A DNA stretch of 9,712 bases, taken from NCBI GenBank assembly GCA_045133795.1, contig JBGUUT010000050.1, positions 1 to 9,712 of the forward strand, written 5' to 3'. The stretch is from RGIG8597 sp045133795. Lineage in GTDB: Bacteria > Spirochaetota > GWE2-31-10. Positions 1 through 7,686 of the stretch are shown piece by piece. The notes under the pieces were generated by a model. It ran no database searches. It was given only the letters and a program-made list of their open reading frames with translations, and had not been told where the DNA came from. The translations under genes were made by a program, and so were the position numbers. The stretch's first letter is position 1. The number at the start of each line of letters is the position of its first letter.

Positions 1-325
1 AACTTTGGTTCAAAGTTTTATAAACCTTTGCAGGTTTGGGGCTTTATTCGCAAGCAAAGCTTGCACAAAGCGTTTTTGTTGTTCAGAGAACAACGAGGTT
101 TTAAGGGGTATTTCTCTTTTTTTGCAATCAAAACTGGTTTTGGTTTGCAGACACGGTGAATGTACGTAGTACATGAACGAAGTGTTTTGGAACAAAACAC
201 CGAACGTAAGACTTTCACAAGAAAGTCGAAAACAAAACCGTTTACATGAACGATAGGATTTTCCGTAGGAAAATTCCGAAAGTGAATGTAAACATCTGTA
301 GAGAAATGCCCCTTTGACCCCAAAG
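1..325. repeat. Chain of short hairpin-forming inverted repeats, no believable gene
   Basis: Consecutive short inverted repeats fill this stretch. Arms and loops are: AACTTTG/GTT (1-17), AAACCT/TTGC (22-37), GCAAGC/AAA (50-64), GTTGTTC/AGA (78-94), CAAAAC/TG with outer TGCAA-TTGCA (123-149), ATGTAC/GTA (160-174), GTGTTTTG/GAA (182-200), GACTTTC/ACAA (210-227), ATTTTCC/GTA (258-274) nested in GTTTACAT (240-247 with 286-293), and CTTTG/ACCC (312-325). All listed stems are perfect. Many linkers begin CGAA. The first hairpin touches the window edge, so the element may continue to the left. Function is unknown. It could be a non-autonomous mobile element, a structured RNA or a species-specific repeat; the density is far above chance. 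Two open frames on the minus strand cross it, but they look non-coding. Confidence 0.75.
103..314. repeat. Inverted repeat pair bracketing five hairpins
   Basis: AAGGGGTATTTCTCT at 103-117 is the reverse complement of 300-314 except for one position, which is a G-T wobble (T109 against G308). The 15-bp arms enclose the hairpins at 123-293, giving a 212-base unit with a nested stem architecture. The right arm overlaps the CTTTG/CAAAG hairpin at 312-325, so the two structures are alternatives. I saw no obvious target-site duplication outside the arms. The arrangement suits either a miniature element with terminal repeats or a multi-branched RNA closed by a basal stem. Confidence 0.5.
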
Positions 326-517
326 AGAAAAAACATACTCCTACCGGTAATTCATTCTCACTTTGTAAGAAGTACAATCTGAACAAGTGTAAGGAGCACT
401 ATCGGTCATTCTGCCCCGTCTGCCGACAGGCAGGCTTGTTTCGGAATCCCTTCTTTCCGGTGATGCTTCCACGGACTAAAAATAATAACTTCCACAGTCT
501 GTTCCATTAAACTATGC
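326..517. other. Region downstream of sbcC, no gene seen
   Basis: Between the sbcC stop and the hairpin chain I see no gene. It holds an 8-base palindrome TACCGGTA (342-349) and a small GC-rich hairpin with CTGCC arms (420-424 and 429-433, loop GACA). The hairpin is not followed by a T-run in the direction of sbcC transcription, so I do not call it a terminator. No convincing rho-independent terminator for sbcDC is visible before the hairpin chain, so read-through into the chain is possible. Confidence 0.5.
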
Positions 518-3500
518 TTAGTATTTCCTTACGCCCGGACCTTCCAAAATTGAAAGTCCGCGACCTTTCTTTTTAACTTCAATACGCAATGGAAATTCAT
601 CTTTCAAGCTTTCCACATGAGTAATAATTCCCAACATTTTTCCGCTTTCCTGTTGTTGTGTTTGCAACATATTAATCGTATTTGCCAATGATTGGCTGTC
701 TAATGTTCCGAAACCTTCATCCAAGAAAAGCGTATCTATTTTTATTTTACGACTTGCCATTGATGAGATTCCCAATGCCAACGACAAACTTACAAGAAAT
801 TTCTCGCCGCCGGAAAGATTACTCACACTGCGTTTTTCATTTCCCAAATCATAATCAATCAAATACAACTCTATCTTATCAGACAAATCCGAAACCAATA
901 AATAACGCGGCGTAATTCTGCGTAAATGAAGATTTGCTTCATAAACCAATTGTTTTAGCGTGATACTCTGTACAAATTGAGCAAAAGTTTCGCCGTCGGC
1001 CCTGCCCATAAGTTCTTTCATTTGCCCCCATTTTTCACAACGCTTTTTCTGTTCTTCCAAAATCTTACGTTTTTCACCGAACTTTTTCATATTTTCATCA
1101 TGAGATTTTAAACTGTGGTTAAAACTTAAAATTTCTTCATTAACGATTCTTATCTGTTCTTCATATCTGATAAAATCTTCTTCCAATTGTTCTATATTTT
1201 TATCAGTCAAAGCACGCTTGTTTTCATCATCAAAAAGCTTTTTGCACACTCGCAACGCTTCCGCAGCTTTATCACAACGACTTTTTATTTCGTTTTCCTG
1301 CATTTCCAATGCTTCACGATTAATTTCTGCCGCCGCCTCTACAGCATTCTCATCATTAAATCCGGCAGCTTGATATTTACTCCTAAAATCTTTTTCTTCA
1401 CATTCAAGTTCACTTGTTATTTTTTTCAACTCATCAGAAATGCTTTTACTTTTTACGGCAACTTCATGCTGTTGTTTTTGAATTTGTGAAAAACGTTCTT
1501 CATGCAATTGTTTTTCGTCTTTGGCAATTTTCAGCTTTGTCTCAATTTTACGCTTTTCTTCATTAAGACTTTTGGTTCCAAACAAATCGGTTCTCTTCTT
1601 ATAAACGCTTTCATTTTCCGCTTTTGCTTTTTCCGTAATTTCACTTTTGTAAATTAGATTTTCATTATTTTGAAAATAAAAATTTTGTTTTTCCGATAAT
1701 TCGGCTTGTAACTGTCCGATTTTTTGCTGAACCATATTCAAAGCAGCCTTATGAGAAATCCAATCAGCTTTTCGCTTTTGTAGCATTTTCATTATCTCGC
1801 CAAGTTCATCTCGATTGACTTTCGACTTCCATGCAGACAAAATAAGTTGCAAGTCTTTCCATTCGTTCTCAAAATGCGTCATTTTTTCATCAAGTTCAAT
1901 TTTCTTTACGGCAATACTTTCCGCCAGACTTTTTTCAGCCGTACTTTTTTCCATAATAATACGCTCGGCAATATCAATATTTTTTTCAGACTCTTCCCAT
2001 TTCTTTTTACGTTCTGTCAGCTGTGCCATCACAAGTTCAAGTTTTTGCGATATTTCAAAAAGTTCAGTATTTTCAAAATCTGAAAAACCTAAAGTCTGCA
2101 ATTTTACCGAGTTTTTTGCTAATAAATCACGGACAGATTTTATAATTTCTGCATTTTGTTTTTCACAACCTTCTATATTTCGCAAAACTTCACTTACTTC
2201 ATTTTTTGCCTTTGCCAATTTTTCGGCAGCTATTTCCTTTTCTTTTTGAATATTTTCAATATGTTCCGCTAAAATATGTATGCCGTTTTTTAAATCAGGC
2301 GACGTATGGGCTGTTCCGCAGTATTTTCCGCCGCAAACCGGACAATCATCACCGTCTTTTAAATAACTGCGTAAAAAAGTACTTATTTTCCCTAATTCAT
2401 CTACATGAATTCCGTCCAATTTTTTTTGTACATCATCAAATTCTTTTTCTGCCGTTTGGGTAGCATTTTGTTTCTGACATAAATCTTTTTGCATTTCAAT
2501 CAGTTCATTTTGTAACCTCTTTGAACGCTCCGATTCCTTATTTATATTTTCAACTTCCACTTGCATTCCGGAAAAGTTCAAAATAAGTTCTTTGTCTGCG
2601 ACATTATATTTCTGATATTCAATTTGCTCATTTCTTTGACTTACAGCCTTTTCCTTGTCTGCTTTTATTGCAAATAAATCCTTTTCCCATTTGCTTATGT
2701 TTTGCTTTAATGCTTCAAGTTCTGATTCTTGCATTACAAAGCTTTTCGCTCGCTGTTGCCATGCTTCAAGATTTTCTACCAACTTTTCATCTGCAACAAA
2801 CTTTTGAGCATAAGTAAGTTCTTTAGTCTCTTCACTACGTAAATCGTCAAGATTTTGCAGTGTATTTTGCATTTGCATTTGAACATTTTGTAATTGTCTG
2901 CGTAAATTTTGTTCTTCTGAAAATGCATCATTGTAACGCTGTTTCGAACTGATAACCTGCTCATCAAGCTTTGCTACATTTTCCCAAATCGGCAAGGCAT
3001 TATTTTTTTCCTCTTCCGTTTCGTTATAAAAATTATCAGCCTTAATTTTCTCATTTTCCACAAGCGACACTTCATTTTTCAAAACTTCAAGCTGTTGCAA
3101 CAATTTTTCATTTTCATATTCTCGTTCTGCTTTTGTTTCGCGATTTTTTTTCAATATTAAAAATTGCGGTAAAAGATTCATCACAAGTCGAGATATTTTA
3201 AGTTTTTCACGTTGCGGTTCAAAATCACTCAAAGCTTTTTCTGCATTTTCACATTCCGTTTGTGCATTTTTATAATCTTCAGCTATTTTCTCTAAATTTT
3301 TACACCACTGTTTTTGTTCTATAATTTTATTTTGTTCTTGTTTTATTTCTTCTGATTCAACTTTTTTACCGGCTAATTTCTCATTAATTTCCGCTATTTC
3401 ATCATCTTTGAGACACATCGATTCTATATCGCCGAGTTCTTTTCGTAAATTAGCAAGTTTATTGTCTTCTTCTTTAAAATGCTCATGAGCTTTTTGTGCA

Positions 3501-4057
3501 ATAAATCTGTATTTTTCTCCGCCGGAAAGTTTCTCTAAAATCGCAACACGTTCCGCACTGTCACTGGCAAGAAAACGTGCGAAGTCTCCCTGCGGAAGCA
3601 ATACAGCCTGAGTAAATTGCTCAAAATCCAACCCGATAATTTTTATTATTTCACTGTAATCATCACGACGCGTACCGCTTAAATTTATTTCCGTGCCGTC
3701 AGCTTCAATACAGAAAAAACTTCGCTTATACTCTCCGAGTTTTTTATTTCTTGTATACGATTGTTCCCAACAGGAAACATAAGTTTTCTCGTTACTTTCA
3801 AATGTCACCTTCGCATAACAAGATTTTTCTCCCCATGTCATAACTTCATTTTTTTTACCGGTAACAGCTCCCTGACGAGGCGTTTTCCCGTACAGAGCAA
3901 GACAAATCGCATCAAGAATTGTAGTTTTTCCGGCTCCGGTCGGTCCTGAAATCGTAAAAAGTCGTCCGAAATCATCAAATATTTTATCCGTAAAATCGAT
4001 TTTCCAATGTCCGCAAAGTGAGTTTATATTTTCAAATTCCAATTCTTTAATTCTCAT
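518..4057 (-). CDS. sbcC: SbcC, Rad50-like ATPase subunit of the SbcCD nuclease
   Basis: This 1179-residue SMC/Rad50-type ATPase partners SbcD; the complex uses ATP to cleave DNA hairpins, blocked ends and palindrome-derived structures in the cytoplasm. The N-terminal lobe has Walker A GPTGAGKT (residues 38-45) and a Q-loop at LLPQGDF (Q156). Long Glu/Lys-rich coiled coils flank the zinc hook CPVC (572-575), which dimerises two molecules. The C-terminal lobe carries the ABC signature LSGGE (1081-1085), Walker B ending in D1113-E1114, the D-loop GTLD (1117-1120) and switch histidine H1147. It is somewhat longer than the E. coli protein (about 1048), the extra length being coiled coil. The start overlaps the sbcD end by 11 bases and is preceded by AAGGGG, 7 nt upstream. 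One oddity is a second LSGGE at 177-181 in the N-lobe, where E. coli has an LTGTE-type sequence. Confidence 0.97.
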   Translation of the reverse strand: MRIKELEFENINSLCGHWKIDFTDKIFDDFGRLFTISGPTGAGKTTILDAICLALYGKTPRQGAVTGKKNEVMTWGEKSCYAKVTFESNEKTYVSCWEQSYTRNKKLGEYKRSFFCIEADGTEINLSGTRRDDYSEIIKIIGLDFEQFTQAVLLPQGDFARFLASDSAERVAILEKLSGGEKYRFIAQKAHEHFKEEDNKLANLRKELGDIESMCLKDDEIAEINEKLAGKKVESEEIKQEQNKIIEQKQWCKNLEKIAEDYKNAQTECENAEKALSDFEPQREKLKISRLVMNLLPQFLILKKNRETKAEREYENEKLLQQLEVLKNEVSLVENEKIKADNFYNETEEEKNNALPIWENVAKLDEQVISSKQRYNDAFSEEQNLRRQLQNVQMQMQNTLQNLDDLRSEETKELTYAQKFVADEKLVENLEAWQQRAKSFVMQESELEALKQNISKWEKDLFAIKADKEKAVSQRNEQIEYQKYNVADKELILNFSGMQVEVENINKESERSKRLQNELIEMQKDLCQKQNATQTAEKEFDDVQKKLDGIHVDELGKISTFLRSYLKDGDDCPVCGGKYCGTAHTSPDLKNGIHILAEHIENIQKEKEIAAEKLAKAKNEVSEVLRNIEGCEKQNAEIIKSVRDLLAKNSVKLQTLGFSDFENTELFEISQKLELVMAQLTERKKKWEESEKNIDIAERIIMEKSTAEKSLAESIAVKKIELDEKMTHFENEWKDLQLILSAWKSKVNRDELGEIMKMLQKRKADWISHKAALNMVQQKIGQLQAELSEKQNFYFQNNENLIYKSEITEKAKAENESVYKKRTDLFGTKSLNEEKRKIETKLKIAKDEKQLHEERFSQIQKQQHEVAVKSKSISDELKKITSELECEEKDFRSKYQAAGFNDENAVEAAAEINREALEMQENEIKSRCDKAAEALRVCKKLFDDENKRALTDKNIEQLEEDFIRYEEQIRIVNEEILSFNHSLKSHDENMKKFGEKRKILEEQKKRCEKWGQMKELMGRADGETFAQFVQSITLKQLVYEANLHLRRITPRYLLVSDLSDKIELYLIDYDLGNEKRSVSNLSGGEKFLVSLSLALGISSMASRKIKIDTLFLDEGFGTLDSQSLANTINMLQTQQQESGKMLGIITHVESLKDEFPLRIEVKKKGRGLSILEGPGVRKY

Positions 4058-5309
4058 CAGACAGCCCCTTACTTTCTATTTTTTCTGTTACTTCATTTAA
4101 AAGCTGTAAAAATAACGGCATTAATTCATCTTCTTTTTCCGTCATTTCATATTTTTCCAATAAAGCTTTAAAAATATCACGCTCCGAAAAATCCGATAAA
4201 TCTTTATCCGTTCCCTCAATCATCATTTGACTGTCATTAATATTATTTACGATTCTAAATCGTACAACTTCAAAATCTGCTCCGTTTGTTATATCTGCAA
4301 GTTCTCGTCTTATATCCATTCCCAGAATTACATCATTTATGTGAACATCGATTAAAGCCGTACATTTTTCACTTTTCAATTGAATCAATTTCTGACGTAT
4401 ATCTTCGAAAGTTCCTTCTAATCGAATATATTTTGTATAAACCGGAACTTCGTGTGATGTTATCTGTGCTTTGCATTCTTCATCAAAAGTCACACTCAAT
4501 ACATAATGAGGAATTTCTGTCTCATCAAATCCCATCACAAACGGAGAACCGCAATAGCGAATATGATTCTGTCCAGCAACATTCTGACAGCGATGAATAT
4601 GGCCGAGAGCAACATAATTGAAACTATCTGAAAAAATCGATGAAGACAAACCGTCCAACGTACCGACTATTTCACGAATACCGTCATCATTTGTATCGCC
4701 TCGTTTTACTCCGGCGGCATAAAGATGACCGGTAGCAATAATGGGTATTTTTTTATTTAAACTGTTACAAATTTCTTCGGCTTTCATTGCAACTTGATTG
4801 TAAATTTCACGATAAGCACTTTCCATTTTTCGAGTAACTTCTACCTGTCGCAATCCGGAATGAATCTGCGGCAAATCGCTTTCACGTATAAACGGTACGG
4901 CACACACAAGCCCTATAATATTTTCATTTTTATCTTTAAGTTTTATAACTAAATCTTCGCTAGTTCGTTCTTTTATACTTCCTATTACACTGATATTAAA
5001 AGCTTCCAATAAATATTTAGGAGCGTCAAGTAATGAAGCATTATCATGATTGCCGCCTATAACTATAATATTGCGACAATCGGTATTTTTCAGTTCTGCC
5101 AAAAAGCTGTAATACATCGCCTGTGCCGAACTGCCGGGCATTTTTGTATCAAAAACATCTCCTGCAATTACCAAAACATTTATTTCTTCTTGAACAATTT
5201 TGTCATGCAACCATTTTAAAAATGCAGCATTTTCTTCATCTCTGCTGCGTTCATTCATCGTATTTCCTAAATGCCAATCGGACGTATGAATCATCCTTAT
5301 TTCTTTCAT
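4047..5309 (-). CDS. sbcD: SbcD, Mre11-like nuclease subunit of SbcCD
   Basis: This 420-residue calcineurin-like metallophosphoesterase supplies the two-metal nuclease site of SbcCD (double-strand exonuclease and hairpin endonuclease activity). The phosphodiesterase motifs are all present in order: D11 and H13 (SDWHLG), GDVFD (50-54), GGNHD (85-89), H195 in TGHLYA, and GHIH (236-239). The rest is the capping and SbcC-binding C-terminal region (about 270-420), a little longer than in E. coli (400). Start: the first ATG has AAAGGA 8 nt upstream. A second in-frame ATG at codon 6 (MIHTSDWHLG) matches where many homologues begin but is less well placed for a ribosome site. The gene is first in a two-gene operon with sbcC and has no gene close upstream on the same transcript, since a terminator precedes it. 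Confidence 0.97.
   Translation of the reverse strand: MKEIRMIHTSDWHLGNTMNERSRDEENAAFLKWLHDKIVQEEINVLVIAGDVFDTKMPGSSAQAMYYSFLAELKNTDCRNIIVIGGNHDNASLLDAPKYLLEAFNISVIGSIKERTSEDLVIKLKDKNENIIGLVCAVPFIRESDLPQIHSGLRQVEVTRKMESAYREIYNQVAMKAEEICNSLNKKIPIIATGHLYAAGVKRGDTNDDGIREIVGTLDGLSSSIFSDSFNYVALGHIHRCQNVAGQNHIRYCGSPFVMGFDETEIPHYVLSVTFDEECKAQITSHEVPVYTKYIRLEGTFEDIRQKLIQLKSEKCTALIDVHINDVILGMDIRRELADITNGADFEVVRFRIVNNINDSQMMIEGTDKDLSDFSERDIFKALLEKYEMTEKEDELMPLFLQLLNEVTEKIESKGLSDEN
4065..4070 (-). promoter_or_regulatory. Ribosome binding site of sbcC inside the sbcD end
   Basis: AAGGGG on the minus strand lies 7 nt before the sbcC ATG and within the last codons of sbcD. With the 11-base gene overlap it indicates translational coupling of the two subunits, and it supports the chosen start. 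Confidence 0.6.
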
Positions 5310-5346
5310 TAAGTGTTTCCTTTATTCTTGAAAATCAATTTTCCTT

Positions 5347-5370
5347 ATTCTAACACAGTAGATGTGTCAA
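5347..5370 (-). promoter_or_regulatory. Candidate extended -10 promoter of sbcDC with an overlapping inverted repeat
   Basis: On the minus strand, TGTTAGAAT (5347-5355) fits an extended -10 (TGn plus TAGAAT), which would place the transcript start near 5340, about 30 nt before sbcD. A perfect TTGACA (5365-5370) lies upstream, but only 12 nt from the -10, too close for a standard pair. The inverted repeat ACACA-GTAGA-TGTGT (5353-5367) overlaps both and could be an operator. This is inference from sequence only. Confidence 0.35.
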
Positions 5371-5407
5371 ATAACGCTACTAAACAATTTTTTTTATAAT
5401 TTTTATA

Positions 5408-5444
5408 ATAAAAAAAGCCTGCTGATTAAACTAACCAACAGGCT
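5408..5444 (-). terminator. Rho-independent terminator of the MCP gene
   Basis: On the minus strand the stem AGCCTGTTG (5436-5444) pairs with CAGCAGGCT (5416-5424), 9 bp with one G-U pair and an 11-nt loop. It is followed directly by a run of seven T (5410-5416, sharing the last stem base) and more T-rich sequence. It lies 22 bases past the MCP stop and isolates that gene from sbcDC. Confidence 0.88.
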
Positions 5445-5465
5445 GATTCCGGTAATGAAATTATA

Positions 5466-7532
5466 TTATATCTTAAATTGATTTAGCATTTTTTCGATAT
5501 TTCCTATATTTTCATGGGTACTGCTTGCCATATCTGAAACATTTTGTGTCGATTGTGTAATATCATTTATTCCCAAACTCATTTCATCCATACTGCCTAC
5601 AACAGATTGAGAAATTATTTCGAGATTGTCTGCTTCATCTTTTACCTTGCTGGCAGCTGTAAACATCAATTTAGACGTAGCTTGAACATTACTTGTAGAA
5701 TCATTCATCGCTTTTAATGCAGCTAAAACTTGTTGAGAAGCTTCATTTTGTTCGTTCATTGCAGCGTCAATTTCATGAACCAAATTATTAGTTGCTGAAA
5801 CTTTACTTGTAATCAAACCAAACTCTTCTACGGAAATCTTTGAAGATTCTACTATCGATTGAATAATTCCGGTTATATTATCCAATTCCATTTTTATTGA
5901 TTTTGACTGTGCGGAAGAATTCTCTGCCAATTTTCTAATTTCATCAGCAACAACACTGAAACCTTTTCCGGATTCACCGGCATGTGCAGCCTCTATGGCA
6001 GCATTCATTGCCAAAAGGTTTGTTTGATTTGCAATATTAGAAATTACACTGTTTGCTTCTGCAAGATGTTCCGACTGTGCTGCCATTTCTAATATCTGAC
6101 TTGCAACATCATCCTGGCGTTTTTTACTTTTTTCAGTTATCTCAAGCAATGTTCCGAATTCACCTGCCATTTTTTCCACAGAACCGGAAACAGAACCGAT
6201 ATTTCCTACCATCTCTTCAATCGCCGCCGAAGACTCGATTATCTCGCTTGCATTATTTTTTATAAGGCTGTCCAAATCTCCGAATGCAGTTAAACTTTCC
6301 TTAATTGTTTCTTGAACAATATTTAAAGCTTCACTTTGTTTTTTTACGGAACTTTTTACACTCGCAATATTTGCCATTATCTCAGATACCGCTCCGGCAG
6401 ATTCTTGTGAACTTGTAGCCAAAGTATCTCCGGCAACACTCAAAGCATCGCTTGTTTTTTTCATATTTAAAACAATCTCATGCTGTTTATCTATAAATTC
6501 ATTCATTTCCGCAAACATGGTACCGATTTCATTATCACGTTTAATATCAATACGATATGTCAAATCTGCAAGACCGTCAGCTCCGTTTAATTGTGCAAAT
6601 GCATCTACTCCCTGTCGTATTTGTTTTAAAACATTTGCATCAATAGCCATAATCATCAAAACTATTAAAAATACAACCATAATTAAAACTACGGGAACCA
6701 CAATTGCATAAAATCTTCTAATAAAACCATCCACATACTCTATATCCACTCCGGCAAACAGCATTATTTTTTCGTTTTTATCATCAGTGTCAAACTTCTG
6801 ATAAGAAGTCAAAAATTCTCGTCCGTTAATCATATTCTTACCGTGATATATCACTCCATCGGAATATACAGTGTTATAAATTTTATCGTTATTCAATTTT
6901 GTTCCGGTTAAATATTCTCCTTCCGAGTTCTTTATACTTGTTCCTATTCGCAAATCATCCGCAAAGAATGTGATATTACACTCAAGAAAAGTCGAATAAC
7001 GAGACAAAATCTCACAAGATGAAATCACTTTTTGCAGTAAAATAACGGCACTTCCTTCTTTTAACGGCAAACGTCCGGCTGCGGAAATTAAAATAGAAGA
7101 ATCTTTTACCGTGATTTTAGCTCCCCCCTCACCTTTAATTGCCCCGGAAATAGCGGCTCTTTCGGAAGTTGTACTGAATGTTGCATTATTTATTGCATAT
7201 AAAACTTTTGAATCCGAATTAAAAATCGCCGCATTCGTAAGTTTTAATTTACTGTTACAATGTTCAAGCATTTCATTCATTTCAGACTTATCTTTAATGT
7301 CAAACTTTTCATGACCTTTCAAATATTCTATATAGTCAAGTAAATCTTTCTTTTCTAAATCAAGCAAAATTTTGACATTTTTTACCTTTGTATCCAACGC
7401 TGTAATTTCATTTTTTATTATAGCGTTTCTTAACCCTAAACTTAATGAGGTAAAGAAAACTCCCCCCCACACAAGTAATCCGATACAAATTATCATTAGT
7501 ATTCTGAATGATATTTTTTGTGTATATTGCAT
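5466..7532 (-). CDS. Methyl-accepting chemotaxis protein with periplasmic Cache sensor
   Basis: This is a 688-residue inner-membrane chemoreceptor that signals to CheA/CheW. Transmembrane segment 1 is at about residues 9-30 and segment 2 at about 274-298. Between them is a periplasmic sensor of about 240 residues. Its wording (TFFADDLRIGTSI near 188-200, GTKL 210-213, DGVIYHGKNMINGREFLTSY 225-244, FAGVDIEY 259-266) resembles the single-Cache sCache_3 / Cache_3-Cache_2 families; the ligand cannot be read from sequence. A HAMP domain follows (about 299-352), then a long cytoplasmic coiled coil with the conserved hairpin tip around 497-536 (QTNLLAMNAAIEAAHAGE, then GKGFSVVADEIRKLAE). There is no NWETF-type CheR/CheB tether at the C-terminus. 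The start is supported by AAAGGAG 6 nt upstream. The gene is monocistronic, with its own terminator and no che neighbours. The coding strand has G7 (7462-7468) and G6 (7123-7128) runs. Confidence 0.95.
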   Translation of the reverse strand: MQYTQKISFRILMIICIGLLVWGGVFFTSLSLGLRNAIIKNEITALDTKVKNVKILLDLEKKDLLDYIEYLKGHEKFDIKDKSEMNEMLEHCNSKLKLTNAAIFNSDSKVLYAINNATFSTTSERAAISGAIKGEGGAKITVKDSSILISAAGRLPLKEGSAVILLQKVISSCEILSRYSTFLECNITFFADDLRIGTSIKNSEGEYLTGTKLNNDKIYNTVYSDGVIYHGKNMINGREFLTSYQKFDTDDKNEKIMLFAGVDIEYVDGFIRRFYAIVVPVVLIMVVFLIVLMIMAIDANVLKQIRQGVDAFAQLNGADGLADLTYRIDIKRDNEIGTMFAEMNEFIDKQHEIVLNMKKTSDALSVAGDTLATSSQESAGAVSEIMANIASVKSSVKKQSEALNIVQETIKESLTAFGDLDSLIKNNASEIIESSAAIEEMVGNIGSVSGSVEKMAGEFGTLLEITEKSKKRQDDVASQILEMAAQSEHLAEANSVISNIANQTNLLAMNAAIEAAHAGESGKGFSVVADEIRKLAENSSAQSKSIKMELDNITGIIQSIVESSKISVEEFGLITSKVSATNNLVHEIDAAMNEQNEASQQVLAALKAMNDSTSNVQATSKLMFTAASKVKDEADNLEIISQSVVGSMDEMSLGINDITQSTQNVSDMASSTHENIGNIEKMLNQFKI

Positions 7533-7583
7533 TTGTTTCTCCTTTCAGCTATTGCCTAAAAAAAATTCTTAATAAAAAGAACA

Positions 7584-7589
7584 ATCATA
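7584..7589 (-). promoter_or_regulatory. Possible -10 element of the MCP gene
   Basis: TATGAT on the minus strand matches the sigma-70 -10 at five of six positions and lies about 50 nt before the MCP start, in a very AT-rich spacer. The sequence 17 nt upstream is a poor -35 (GTTTTA). I searched for a flagellar sigma-28 type site (TAAA plus a GCCGATAA-like box) and did not see one. Weak call. Confidence 0.22.
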
Positions 7590-7686
7590 GTAGCATTAAT
7601 CAAAAGTAAAACAAAACTGTAATTTCATAATTAGTAAATTTTTAGAATTTTTATAAAAAAAAATAAAATCCTTAATTTGAAGTGCC

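Noticed and set aside
1..325. CRISPR array or integron attC site
   Set aside because: There are no regularly spaced identical repeats with unique spacers, and the hairpins lack the attC R/L box pairs with GTT core ends; no cas or integrase gene is present in the window.
10..386. Two minus-strand open frames (10-336 and 18-386) as protein genes
   Set aside because: They overlap each other, lie on a hairpin-dense repeat, have no properly spaced ribosome site (GGAG 1 nt from the ATG, or a TTG start with none) and give odd Cys/Phe/Ser-rich products.
420..433. CTGCC-GACA-GGCAG hairpin as the sbcC terminator
   Set aside because: The stem is only 5 bp and no T-run follows it in the direction of sbcC transcription.
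1815..2249. Plus-strand frame of 144 codons inside sbcC, and similar plus-strand frames within sbcC, sbcD, the MCP and MATE genes
   Set aside because: They are antisense to long genes with intact motifs and read as Phe/Ser-rich shadows of the Lys/Glu-rich coding strand; no homology or start signals recognised.
5342..5370. Classical -35/-10 pair using TTGACA (5365-5370) with 17-nt spacing
   Set aside because: The hexamer at that spacing is TAAGGA, a poor -10; the good -10 (TAGAAT) is only 12 nt away, so I favour an extended -10 instead.
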